This document shows positions 56,248 to 64,000 of a stretch of 64,000 nucleotides of DNA, piece after piece. This DNA is from Marinobacter sp. F4216 (GTDB lineage: Bacteria; Pseudomonadota; Gammaproteobacteria; Pseudomonadales; Oleiphilaceae), in NCBI RefSeq assembly GCF_019931195.1, contig NZ_JAIOUO010000004.1:434001-498000 (forward strand), read 5' to 3'. Under the pieces are notes generated by a model that did not search any database, was not told the origin of the DNA, and worked only from the letters and a program-made list of their open reading frames with translations. The translations under genes were made by a program, and so were the position numbers. Numbering within the stretch: the first letter of the stretch is position 1; every line of letters begins with the position of its first letter.

Positions 56248-56406
56248 TCACTTCTTGGCGATGATATACACCGCATGCACGATGCCGGGTATGTACCCGA
56301 GCAAGGTCAGCAGGATATTGATCCAGAAATGCTTACCGATCCCCTCCTGTAAAAACACACCCAATGGAGGTAACAGAATCGCAATCAAAATTCGCAAGAG
56401 GTCCAT
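56248..56406 (-). CDS. Pmp3/YqaE-family small membrane protein
   Basis: This 52-residue gene is read from the minus strand. The protein starts MDLLRILIAILLPPLGVFLQ, then has a short loop and a second hydrophobic helix with GYIPGIVHAVYII, matching the Pmp3/UPF0057 family (two helices, conserved LPPLGVFL and GYIPGIVHA). Members affect membrane potential and salt or cold tolerance in eukaryotes; the bacterial role is less clear. A GGGAGG ribosome site lies 12 bases before the ATG. It is shorter than most gene-finding cut-offs. Confidence 0.92.
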   Translation of the reverse strand: MDLLRILIAILLPPLGVFLQEGIGKHFWINILLTLLGYIPGIVHAVYIIAKK

Positions 56407-56598
56407 ATTCTTCAATGCCTCCCCGGGCTATAACAGGCTCATTGATTAAAAAATAGCAGCTGCCGGTCTCCCGGCCAGCCTGCCAGAAACTTGTTACCCG
56501 GCTTTTCATGAAGGTGGCATTAAAGCTTTGTCACAGCAGTATTCATGACCGCCAGCAGCGCCCTATGCTTGGCGCATTTTGTCGACCCGTGAGGACCT

Positions 56599-57927
56599 AT
56601 GCTGTTACCCCGTCACCGTGCAATGACCCTGTTTCGATCACTGCCTCTGACACTGCTGCTGGGCTCAGCCGCCCCGGCTCTGGCGAACCTGGATTCCGCG
56701 CAGGAAGAGCCGGACCGGGTCACCCCGATTATCAACGAACTGGAAACGGATGAAAGTGTTGAGGAAGTTGAGCAGTCCACCCTGCGCGGTGAACCGGTCG
56801 CACCTCCCGAGATAGGCACCCTCACGACAGGCCCCGCCGAACGAACCGCCGCCGAGTTGACGACACCTGGCAGCCAGAGCCCAGCAGATCTGGCCGCCAA
56901 TCCTGTCGCACAGATACCGGATGAATCCCTGGCGATCGTGATGGAGGCCCTGCCCTCGCCCCAGCCCGCAGCCCCCCTGTCGCTGCTTGGCAGCGAGGTG
57001 CTTCCGGGTTCCTCGGCACGGCTGGCCTGGTCACCGGGCATCCAGATTCCCGGGTTGTCCCAGCCTACGCCGGTTCTGGCGGTCAATGGCATCCATGCCG
57101 GCCCGACCCTGTGCCTGACCGGTGCCATTCACGGCGACGAACTCAATGGTATCGAAATTGTCCGGCGCACCATCTACGACCTGGACCCGGAAGAACTGTC
57201 CGGGCGGGTGATTGGTGTGCCCATTGTCAATCTGCCGGGCTTCCAGCAGGGCAGCCGCTACCTGCCGGACCGACGGGACCTGAACCGGCATTTTCCCGGC
57301 TCCCCCGACGGCAGCCTGGCCGACCGCATTGCCCACTCACTGTTCGAGAACGTCATTCGCCAGTGCGACATGCTGGTGGACATCCATACCGGCTCGCTCA
57401 AGCGCACCAACCTGCCGCAGCTGCGGGCCGACATGAACAATCCGGACGTCGCCACCTTCACCCAGGGCTTTGACCGCATGGCCGTTGTCCACAGCTCAGG
57501 CTCCTCGGGCATGCTCCGCTCGGCAGCCGTAGCCGCCGGTATTGTGGCGGTGACCCTGGAAGCCGGCGAGTCCCATCGCATCCAGGAACATCAGATTGAA
57601 GCCGGGGTAAACAGCCTGACCAGTCTGATGGAAAAACAGGGAATGACCTCGCGCATGTTTGTCTGGGGTGAACCGGAACCGGTGTACTACGATTCCGACT
57701 GGATCCGCGCCCAGCACGGCGGCATCCTGTTCAGCGAAGTGGATCTGGGCGCCCACGTCTCGGAAGGTGAAGTCCTGGGCTACGTGGCCGATCCGATCAC
57801 CAACGCCCAGTACCCCATTCGCGCCCACAGCAATGGCCGGGTGATTGGCATGGCGGTGGATCAGGTGGTGATGGCCGGCTTCGCCGCCTACCACATTGGT
57901 ACAGAGGCAGAAATCCCGGCAGAGTAG
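56599..57927 (+). CDS. Exported succinylglutamate desuccinylase/aspartoacylase-family protein
   Basis: The 442-residue protein has an N-terminal signal peptide (a later start at 56626 gives MTLFRSLPLTLLLGSAAPALA) and a Pro/Glu/Thr-rich linker (about 40-115). The zinc amidohydrolase domain has HGDE (His178, Glu181), a RRDLNRHFPG substrate segment and DIHTG with His262. A C-terminal beta domain closes it. Cytoplasmic AstE and AspA lack a signal peptide, so this secreted form must act outside the cytoplasm on an unknown amide. Confidence 0.78.
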   Translation: MLLPRHRAMTLFRSLPLTLLLGSAAPALANLDSAQEEPDRVTPIINELETDESVEEVEQSTLRGEPVAPPEIGTLTTGPAERTAAELTTPGSQSPADLAANPVAQIPDESLAIVMEALPSPQPAAPLSLLGSEVLPGSSARLAWSPGIQIPGLSQPTPVLAVNGIHAGPTLCLTGAIHGDELNGIEIVRRTIYDLDPEELSGRVIGVPIVNLPGFQQGSRYLPDRRDLNRHFPGSPDGSLADRIAHSLFENVIRQCDMLVDIHTGSLKRTNLPQLRADMNNPDVATFTQGFDRMAVVHSSGSSGMLRSAAVAAGIVAVTLEAGESHRIQEHQIEAGVNSLTSLMEKQGMTSRMFVWGEPEPVYYDSDWIRAQHGGILFSEVDLGAHVSEGEVLGYVADPITNAQYPIRAHSNGRVIGMAVDQVVMAGFAAYHIGTEAEIPAE

Positions 57928-57970
57928 TACCCTGTGCGTTTTCCTAACCCCCTGACCTGAGAGGATTTGT

Positions 57971-58915
57971 GTGGCTTCGGAAAACGCAGAATCACTGAGC
58001 GGTAAACTTCGCCTCGCCTACGCCGGACTGGTGGTCACGCCACTGTTCTGGGCCGGCAACGCGGTGGTGGCCCGCAGCACCGTCGAGCAGATACCGCCGC
58101 TGTCGATGTCGTTCTGGCGCTGGGTCATAGCCCTGGCCATCCTGCTACCATTTGGCCTGCCCGGGCTCTGGCGCCATCGCCTGGTCATCCGGCAACACCT
58201 GGGTTCCATGCTGGCGCTGGCCACCTTCAGCGTCGGCGCCTTCAATTCCCTGTTGTACTTTGCCGCCGTCAGCACCACGGCCACCAACATTGCCCTGATC
58301 AACGCCACCATCCCGATTTTTGTCGCGCTTCTGGCCTGGCTGCTGCTGGGCGACCGTACCCGGCCCATTCAGGTTCTGGGCATCGCCCTGGCGGTGCTGG
58401 GTATTCTGGTGGTGGTATCCCGGGGGGATATCACGGTGCTGACCGGGCTGGATGCCCAGCCGGGTGACCTGATCATGGTGGCGGCGGTGTTCAGCTGGGG
58501 ACTGTTTTCCGTGCTGCTTCGGCGCCAGGCCGTGCCCCTGCCCGCATTCACCTTCCTGACCGCCCAGATTTTGCTCGGCACGCTGGTCATTCTGCCGTTC
58601 TATCTGGTCGATCTGATGTTCTTTTCCGGTGGTTTTACCGTGTCGGGCGACACCACACTGCCTTTGCTGTACGTGGCCATTTTTCCAGGCATTCTCGCCT
58701 TTGCCTTCTGGAACCACGGTGTGCACCGCATTGGCCCCTCAAGGGCTGCTATCTTTATGTACCTGACTCCCGTCTACGCAACCGTGCTGGCCAGTGTGTT
58801 TATTAACGAATCGCTTGGCCGGTTTCATGTTCTGGGCGGACTGCTTATCCTGACAGGATTGGTGCTGGCGACCCGGCTTGGCCGACGACCGCCCGCCAAC
58901 CCTCTCTCGGAGTAA
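57971..58915 (+). CDS. EamA/DMT-family permease
   Basis: The 314-residue protein has ten predicted helices in two EamA repeats. Visible marks are FWAGNAVVARSTVEQIPPLSMSFWRW in the first half and LGIALAVLGILVVVSRG between the halves. The second repeat includes SRAAIFMYLTPVYATVLASVFINESLG. It is a drug/metabolite exporter or amino-acid exporter of unknown substrate. It starts at a GTG with a GAGAGGA ribosome site. Confidence 0.9.
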   Translation: MASENAESLSGKLRLAYAGLVVTPLFWAGNAVVARSTVEQIPPLSMSFWRWVIALAILLPFGLPGLWRHRLVIRQHLGSMLALATFSVGAFNSLLYFAAVSTTATNIALINATIPIFVALLAWLLLGDRTRPIQVLGIALAVLGILVVVSRGDITVLTGLDAQPGDLIMVAAVFSWGLFSVLLRRQAVPLPAFTFLTAQILLGTLVILPFYLVDLMFFSGGFTVSGDTTLPLLYVAIFPGILAFAFWNHGVHRIGPSRAAIFMYLTPVYATVLASVFINESLGRFHVLGGLLILTGLVLATRLGRRPPANPLSE

Positions 58916-58930
58916 ACCAAGGAGGCCAAA

Positions 58931-59458
58931 ATGTCTGGCATTGTCGCTCGACAGTCTCTTGTTACCACCCTTCTCCTGTTCCTCGGTCTGGGGCTGACGA
59001 CCGCAGCACTCGCAGAGCCCTGCGATCCCGACGACTCCGCCTGGGATCCGAGCCGTTACTACAAGGCAGGCACTGCGGTATTTCACAACGACCGCTGGTT
59101 TGAAGCCCGTCTGGTGAACGAGGGCAAGGAGCCGGGTATTGCCTTTGACTGGAAGGCCCTGGACGAGGTGCCGGAGTGCGATTCTGAACAGAAAGCCAAG
59201 CAGGAGGCCGCCGAAGCCACCGAACCGGGCAAGCAGCCGGCCACACCGGCACCGGGCGAAACCGCGCCCGGCGTGTGTGAGCGTCCCGAGCAGTGGCGGT
59301 TCGCCGCGGAATATGAGCCGGGCAACCTGGTGATGCACGGAGGTATGGTCTGGGAGGCGATTGAAACCACCGGCGGCGATATGCCCGGAATGGAGGAGCC
59401 ACCGTTATGGCAGGAAGTGGAAGACCACTGCGCCCTGAAAATGGCCACCGAGGGGTAA
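58931..59458 (+). CDS. Exported protein with two carbohydrate-binding-like modules
   Basis: The 175-residue protein has a signal peptide (to about residue 28). Two short modules have the pattern W-x-Y/x-G-x-x-V-x-x-x-x-x-W-E/F-A...W: WDPSRYYKAGTAVFHNDRWFEA near 38-59, and WRFAAEYEPGNLVMHGGMVWEA near 124-145. These recall the chitin-binding CBM5/12 fold. An acidic/proline linker joins them. No catalytic domain is present. Four cysteines flank the modules. Confidence 0.6.
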   Translation: MSGIVARQSLVTTLLLFLGLGLTTAALAEPCDPDDSAWDPSRYYKAGTAVFHNDRWFEARLVNEGKEPGIAFDWKALDEVPECDSEQKAKQEAAEATEPGKQPATPAPGETAPGVCERPEQWRFAAEYEPGNLVMHGGMVWEAIETTGGDMPGMEEPPLWQEVEDHCALKMATEG

Positions 59459-59478
59459 TGATAAGCCCCGGGCGGTGA

Positions 59479-60675
59479 TCAGCCCCTGGCCCTGAGCGCA
59501 GCCTCGATCCGGTCGAGTACCTCGGTCAGAACCGAGCGTGGGCACCCCATGTTGAGTCGCATATAGCCGGACCCCGGTTCGCCGAAGGTGATGCCGGGGT
59601 TCAGCCCGACACCCGCTTGCTGGACAAAGAACCGCTTCAGTTGCGCATCGGAAAGGCCCAAATCCCGGCAATCGAGCCACATCAGATAGGTGGCCTCCGG
59701 CGCGGTACACCGAATGCCCGGCAGACTTTCCCGCACCCGTTGCACCACATAATCCCGATTCCCCTTCAGGTAGTCCCGCAGTTCATCCAGCCAGGGACCC
59801 CCTTCCCGGTAGCCGGTTTCGAACCCGACCGCACTGAACGGGTTGCACTGCAACACATGCAGGCGCTGGAATTCCGCCAGCATGGCTCTGCGGCAGGCCT
59901 CGTCCTCAATGACCAGAGCCGACAGCCCCAGCCCCGGCAGGTTGAAGCTCTTGCTAGGCGCCACCGCCGTAACCAGCTTGTCGCCGGGCCTGGCCAGGGT
60001 TGCCAGTACGTGGTGCCTGGGGCTGTCGTCGAAGGTCAGGTCGCAATGGATTTCATCGGACAGCACCACCAGATCGTGGCGGCGGGCGATATCCAGTACC
60101 GCCTCCAGATCCTGGCGGGACCAGACACGGCCCACGGGGTTATGGGGAGAGCACAACATCAGCATCCGGGCGTCCGTTTGAGCGGCGCAGGCCTCCAGAT
60201 GGTCCAGATTCATGCGGTACTGCCCCGATTCTCCATCTACGCCCGGCTCCTGAATCAGCGGGTTTTCGATCACGGTGCGCCCGGTCTGCCGGATGGAATT
60301 GAAGAACGGCGGGTACACCGGCGGCTGGATGATGACGCCCTCGCCTTCTTTCGCAAAGGCCAGGCAGGCTGCGTTCAACGATGGCACCACGCCGGGGACC
60401 ATCAGGATCCACTCCTTTTCAATACGCCAGCCATGCCGGGTCTGGTACCAGTCCATCATTGCCTGGTACAGGCTGTCCGGGAACAGGGTATAGCCGTACA
60501 CGGGGTGCCTTGCCCGCTCTACCAGGGCACGGGTGACCGCCTCCGGCGCCGCAAAGTCCATGTCCGCCACCCAGGCCGGAATCACATCCTCCCGTCCGAA
60601 CACGGTCTTGCGGGCATCAAACTTCACCGCACAGGTCTGGTCGCGGTTGACGGACTGGTCGAAAGGACTGCTCAC
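59479..60675 (-). CDS. PatB/MalY-type PLP-dependent C-S lyase/aminotransferase
   Basis: The 398-residue fold-type I PLP enzyme has the catalytic Lys242 in VAPSKSFNLPGLG, the NPVGRVW segment near 179-185 and SDEIHCDLTF near 206. This set matches cystathionine beta-lyase/MalY family members. It probably cleaves C-S bonds of cystathionine or related amino acids. The start is GTG at 60675, preceded by AGAGGGA; a longer upstream frame is not family-like. Confidence 0.87.
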   Translation of the reverse strand: MSSPFDQSVNRDQTCAVKFDARKTVFGREDVIPAWVADMDFAAPEAVTRALVERARHPVYGYTLFPDSLYQAMMDWYQTRHGWRIEKEWILMVPGVVPSLNAACLAFAKEGEGVIIQPPVYPPFFNSIRQTGRTVIENPLIQEPGVDGESGQYRMNLDHLEACAAQTDARMLMLCSPHNPVGRVWSRQDLEAVLDIARRHDLVVLSDEIHCDLTFDDSPRHHVLATLARPGDKLVTAVAPSKSFNLPGLGLSALVIEDEACRRAMLAEFQRLHVLQCNPFSAVGFETGYREGGPWLDELRDYLKGNRDYVVQRVRESLPGIRCTAPEATYLMWLDCRDLGLSDAQLKRFFVQQAGVGLNPGITFGEPGSGYMRLNMGCPRSVLTEVLDRIEAALRARG

Positions 60676-60888
60676 GATCTGATTCCCTCTGTAAACGATG
60701 GACGTTCTGGCTGAAGCTGCCGGTATTGTGGCGAGCGGCGATCGCTGCCGCAACCGCCAACAGAATCGCCCAGGAGTTTCTTAGGCTTTGGTCGAACAGG
60801 GCGTGTTAAGTGCTTGCCGAAGCAGCACAATACTTGCGAAGCTAACGGTTTTCGCCCCTGTTTTCGGAGTTTCGTCGGAGCCTTTTTG

Positions 60889-61776
60889 ATGGTTGGTCAA
60901 ATCCTGTCCACCCTGCTGCCGGTGTTTTTGATTGCCGGCTGTGGCGCACTTTACGGTCGTTACCGCACCCCGGATATCCGGGGCCTGAACGTGCTCAACA
61001 TGGAGCTGTTCGTGCCCATGCTGGTGTTCTCCGTACTGGCGGACCAGAAGGCGCCGTTGCAGGACTACGCCCATCTGGCGCTGGCGGGCGCAGTGGTGGT
61101 TCTGGGCTCCGGCATCGTGCTTTACCCGCTGGCCAAAGTCCTGAAGCTCAACCTCAAGACCTTCCTGCCGCCGATGATGTTCAACAACTCCGGCAACATG
61201 GGGATTCCTCTGCTGGTGTTTGCCTTCGGAGACGCAGCGCTGCCGGCGGCCATCGTGTTGTTCATTGTCGAGATGCTGCTGCATTTTTCCATCGGGTTAC
61301 ACATGCTGGACCCCCATACCTCCCTGCTCAAGCGCCTGCGGCTGCCGATCGTTTTTGCCAGTATCGCCGGCCTGTCGGTCAATCTTGGCGGTGTGCCCTT
61401 GCCGGAGTGGTTGTTGGAAACCCTGAACATGCTCGGTGGCGTCTGCATTCCGCTGATGCTGTTTGCCCTTGGCGTGCGGATGCTGGAAATCGACTTCAGT
61501 GACTGGAAGATCGGCCTGCTCGGAGCGATTGCCTGCCCTGCCAGCGGTCTGCTCCTGGCCTGGCCGATGATCGAACTGATGAATCTGCCCGGCCTGCAGG
61601 TGGCCTGTCTGTGGGTGTTTGCCGCCCTGCCCCCGGCGGTGCTCAATTACATGGTGGCGGAGCAGTACCAACAGGAGCCCCACAAAGTGGCCTCGCTGGT
61701 TCTGCTCAGCAATCTGGGCAGTCTGGTGGTGATGCCCATTGTACTGGGGCTGGTGTTTGCCCAGGGCTACCTCTGA
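60889..61776 (+). CDS. AEC-family transporter
   Basis: The 295-residue protein has about ten membrane helices and belongs to the auxin efflux carrier family, with NVLNMELFVPMLVFSVLA, FNNSGNMGIPLLVFAFGD and PPAVLNYMVAEQY. The Asn-rich crossover motif is intact. It may transport organic acids or another small solute. The ATG at 60889 has a CGGAG ribosome site. It converges on the arylsulfatase gene. Confidence 0.88.
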   Translation: MVGQILSTLLPVFLIAGCGALYGRYRTPDIRGLNVLNMELFVPMLVFSVLADQKAPLQDYAHLALAGAVVVLGSGIVLYPLAKVLKLNLKTFLPPMMFNNSGNMGIPLLVFAFGDAALPAAIVLFIVEMLLHFSIGLHMLDPHTSLLKRLRLPIVFASIAGLSVNLGGVPLPEWLLETLNMLGGVCIPLMLFALGVRMLEIDFSDWKIGLLGAIACPASGLLLAWPMIELMNLPGLQVACLWVFAALPPAVLNYMVAEQYQQEPHKVASLVLLSNLGSLVVMPIVLGLVFAQGYL

Positions 61777-61787
61777 TTCCCATAACG

Positions 61788-61827
61788 AAAAACACCACCG
61801 GCCGCCGTTTCTGGCGAGCGGTGGTGT
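61788..61827 (-). terminator. Intrinsic terminator of the arylsulfatase gene
   Basis: A 9-bp perfect stem ACACCACCG / CGGTGGTGT with an 18-base loop is followed on the minus strand by TTTTT. It lies about 20 bases beyond the arylsulfatase stop and 12 bases past the convergent AEC gene, so it may serve both. Confidence 0.75.
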
Positions 61828-61847
61828 CGGGCTCTCAAACCGTGACG

Positions 61848-63383
61848 TTAATGCCCGGTGACGGAGGACTTGGCCTTCTCGATGGCCTCGTTGATATTCA
61901 GTGAGGCGGCTTCCTGACGTGGCGGGAACTCCTTGAACGACTCCAGGTGCCTGGTCAGGGCAGCAATCACTGGCTGGATCACCCAGCTCTTGCGCATGAT
62001 CTGGTGGAAACCGGTCACGCCATCGTAATGCTCGAACGGATCTTTGCGCAGGTTAAACAGCTTGGGCATGGTGTGGAACACCAGATCCTCGTAATAGCGA
62101 CCGCCCGGCTTGGTGGCAAAGTGGATCTTCCAGGGCCCGGCACGAACCGCCGTCAGGCTGGACTCGTAGTAGTACAGGTAGAAGTTACGGGCGGACTCGT
62201 CCGCCTCACCCATCCAGTAATCCAGGTTATTGAAACCGTCGATCTTTACCTTGTGGGATTCCGCCAGCTCTTCACCGATGTTCGGGCGACCGACTGCCGC
62301 TGCGATGGTGGGCAAGACGTCCTCGTGGGATGAAATCCCGTTCAGCTTGAGGCCGGCCGGGATCTTACCGGGCCAGCGCACCAGGAAGGGCACACGCACC
62401 CCACCTTCCCAGGTGGTCATTTTCTCACCCCGGAACATGGTGGTGCCGGCATCGGGCCAGCTGCTTTGTTCAGGACCATTGTCGGTGGTGTAAATCACGA
62501 TGGTGTTGTCGGCGATGCCCAGATCCTCAAGCTTGTCCAGCAACTGCCCCACGTGACCATCGTGCTCCATCAGGCCACTGCCGAAGATGTCTTCCGCCGA
62601 GCTGATGGGCGTGGCCAGGTTGCGACTCTCTTCCTTCAGATGGGTATACACGTGCATCCGACTGGTGGCGTGCCAGATAAAGAACGGCTTGTCGTCGTCC
62701 TTCGCCCGCGTCATGAAATCGATGCTACGTTTGAGGATTTCCTCATCAAAGGTCTTCATCCGCTCGCGAGTGAGCTGACCGGTGTCTTTTACCGTCTGGC
62801 CGTCTTCGGTGGCGTAGGACTCAATCACACCCCGGGGGAAAAACTGTTCCCGGAACTCTTCATCCTGGGGGTAGTCCGCCTGTTCCGGCTCCTCGGACAC
62901 GTTCAGGTGGTACAGGTTGCCATAGAACTCATCAAAGCCGTGCAGCGTCGGCAGGTGCTGGTCCAGGTCTCCCAGGTGGTTCTTGCCATACTGGGCGGTC
63001 ATGTAGCCTTCTTCCTTGAGGATTTCTGCGAGCGTCGGGTCTTCCTCCCGAATGCCCAGCGGGTTGCCCGGCTGGCCAACGGTGGTCAAACCCGTCCGGA
63101 TCGGCAGCTGACCAAAGAGGAAAGCCGCCCGGCCAGCGGTGCAACTGGGCTGGGCGTAATGATCGGTAAACAGCGCGCCTTCATTGGCGATGCGATCAAT
63201 GTTCGGGGTCGGATACTGCATGCCAAAGGTGTAGGCACTCAGAGAATTGGGTGCCACATCGTCCACCATGATCACCAGTACGTTGGGCTTGTCAGCCGCC
63301 AGCACATGGACGGACCAGAGCAAGGCAAACAAAACGATGGAAAGAGGGCGCAAGGACCTTGCCCCGGATAATTGACGTTTCAT
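61848..63383 (-). CDS. Periplasmic arylsulfatase
   Basis: The 511-residue protein has a signal peptide (cleavage near residue 30), the metal-binding MVDDVAPN at about 40-45, and the formylglycine site QPSCTAGRAAF with Cys81. The site follows C-x-A-x-R rather than the usual C-x-P-x-R, which maturases can still accept. Later segments TTDNGPEQSSW and GEKMTTWEGGVRVPFLVRWPG are sulfatase landmarks. It would hydrolyse sulfate esters outside the cytoplasm. A FGE or anSME maturase gene is not in the window. Confidence 0.87.
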   Translation of the reverse strand: MKRQLSGARSLRPLSIVLFALLWSVHVLAADKPNVLVIMVDDVAPNSLSAYTFGMQYPTPNIDRIANEGALFTDHYAQPSCTAGRAAFLFGQLPIRTGLTTVGQPGNPLGIREEDPTLAEILKEEGYMTAQYGKNHLGDLDQHLPTLHGFDEFYGNLYHLNVSEEPEQADYPQDEEFREQFFPRGVIESYATEDGQTVKDTGQLTRERMKTFDEEILKRSIDFMTRAKDDDKPFFIWHATSRMHVYTHLKEESRNLATPISSAEDIFGSGLMEHDGHVGQLLDKLEDLGIADNTIVIYTTDNGPEQSSWPDAGTTMFRGEKMTTWEGGVRVPFLVRWPGKIPAGLKLNGISSHEDVLPTIAAAVGRPNIGEELAESHKVKIDGFNNLDYWMGEADESARNFYLYYYESSLTAVRAGPWKIHFATKPGGRYYEDLVFHTMPKLFNLRKDPFEHYDGVTGFHQIMRKSWVIQPVIAALTRHLESFKEFPPRQEAASLNINEAIEKAKSSVTGH

Positions 63384-63692
63384 GTAGTTCTCCCTAACTA
63401 GCAGTGCTGGCTTGAGGTCTGCGGGCAACGTTATGCGCCCGCTGGCAATCCGTCGCTGGCGAACCACACAATCGGGCGAGGGAGTGAGTATCTATAACAC
63501 TAGATCGCCGGGTAGCCCTGTCAAATTGCCGGGGAAGTCCGCTCTGGTGCCGGCTTCAACAGCGGGAGAATTTTCAGCCGCGCGGTGACTGCCGCAACAA
63601 AACCGGGCGGGTGGAAACGGTTGCACCAGATCAAAATTTGATCGATGGTAGGCACATAGCGCACCCAAATCACCGCGACTGGGAGGTCCCCG
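63384..63692. promoter_or_regulatory. Divergent intergenic region between the arylsulfatase and fadE
   Basis: This 309-base gap has no gene I can support. It contains the palindrome GATCAAA-A-TTTGATC at 63629-63643, lying in the 17-base spacer between TTGCAC (63621-63626) and GATGGT (63644-63649), a possible fadE promoter. A repressor binding there would block that promoter. Confidence 0.4.
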
Positions 63693-64000
63693 ATGAGTGT
63701 TCTGCTTCTGCTGATCAGTGCCCTGGTACTGATTTACTTCAGTATTGGTGGCAAAACCGCCGCTGCTGTCATGGCCGTTGCCACCCTGGTAGGGGTCATT
63801 CAGGACGACTGGCACCTGGCCAGTGTTCTGATCGGCGGCGTGCTGCTCGCGCTGGCCCTGGTACTGGTCATCCCCGGAGATCTCCGCCTGGATAAACTGA
63901 GCCGGCCCCTGCTTGGCTGGGTTCGCAGCCGCCTGCCAACCCTCTCCGATACCGAGTCGGAAGCCCTGAAATCCGGCTCTGTCGACTGGGATGGCGAGCT
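63693..64000 (+). CDS. fadE: Acyl-CoA dehydrogenase FadE, N-terminal part (cut by window end)
   Basis: The first 102 codons are in the window. They start MSVLLLLISALVLIYFS and show two membrane helices. Then comes the FadE-like VRSRLPTLSDTESEALKSGSVDWDGEL, matching the conserved segment after the membrane part of the large fatty acyl-CoA dehydrogenase. A GGGAGG ribosome site lies 6 bases before the ATG. It would start beta-oxidation of long-chain acyl-CoA. The catalytic domain lies beyond the edge. Confidence 0.8.
   Translation, partial: MSVLLLLISALVLIYFSIGGKTAAAVMAVATLVGVIQDDWHLASVLIGGVLLALALVLVIPGDLRLDKLSRPLLGWVRSRLPTLSDTESEALKSGSVDWDGE

Overview
The window looks like chromosomal DNA of a Marinobacter-type marine gammaproteobacterium. 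The evidence is a high GC content, gene order matching the Pseudomonas block gshB-tonB-algH-ruvX-pyrR-pyrB-pyrC' next to pilGHIJK-chpABC, and many protein families typical of that group. The genus is an inference. I see no phage, insertion sequence, CRISPR array, rRNA or intact tRNA. Nearly all of it is ordinary, densely packed core and accessory chromosome.

Layout. 0-1.5 kb: a histone-like HU gene and a convergent exported solute-binding-like protein. 1.7-7.5 kb: a minus-strand operon gshB-tonB-algH-ruvX-pyrR-pyrB-pyrC' (glutathione synthesis, TonB energy transduction, pyrimidine synthesis with a catalytically dead dihydroorotase partner). 7.8-21.4 kb: the plus-strand Pil-Chp chemosensory operon for twitching and surface sensing (pilG, pilH, pilI, pilJ, pilK, a 7.7-kb chpA, chpB, chpC). 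21.5-23.6 kb: zur-znuC-znuB zinc uptake behind a Zur-like operator. 23.7-32.8 kb: a PAS membrane protein, a tandem CDGSH protein, the arsenate-detoxification pair gap-arsJ behind a Pho-box-like sequence, a patatin-like lipase, a GGDEF cyclase, an alpha/beta hydrolase, folE, and an HD-GYP phosphodiesterase behind a perfect CRP/Vfr-type palindrome. 33.3-37.0 kb: a metal (probably copper) operon with a MerR regulator, a P1B ATPase, a 38-residue His-tailed membrane peptide and a DUF411 protein. 37.1-43.2 kb: a second diguanylate cyclase, an exported protein with a long Gly-Glu-His repeat, divergent piuC with a Fur-like box, an RNase II-family exonuclease and a small acidic protein. 43.2-64 kb: a mixed accessory stretch with an acyltransferase, a PhaC-like hydrolase, a haloacid dehalogenase, an esterase lipoprotein, LysR and Bcr/CflA genes, a dihaem cytochrome, Tpx, MATE, a thioesterase, an O-acyltransferase, a Nudix/metallo-beta-lactamase fusion, a Pmp3-family peptide, an exported M14-like protein, an EamA transporter, a twin-module exported protein, a PatB/MalY lyase, an AEC transporter, an arylsulfatase and the start of fadE.

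How the parts connect. The Chp system in relatives controls cAMP, and a near-ideal cAMP-receptor site stands before the HD-GYP gene, so surface sensing could feed into c-di-GMP breakdown. Two diguanylate cyclases lie within 9 kb of it. Metal homeostasis is the other theme: zinc (zur-znuCB), copper (MerR-CopA-DUF411), iron (piuC and the His-rich repeat protein) and arsenate (gap-arsJ) modules all lie within 20 kb. The most unusual items are the Gly-Glu-His repeat protein divergent from piuC, the unannotated-size His-tailed peptide in the metal operon, and the Pho-box-like promoter of gap-arsJ. None of these has been tested; all regulatory sites are read by eye.
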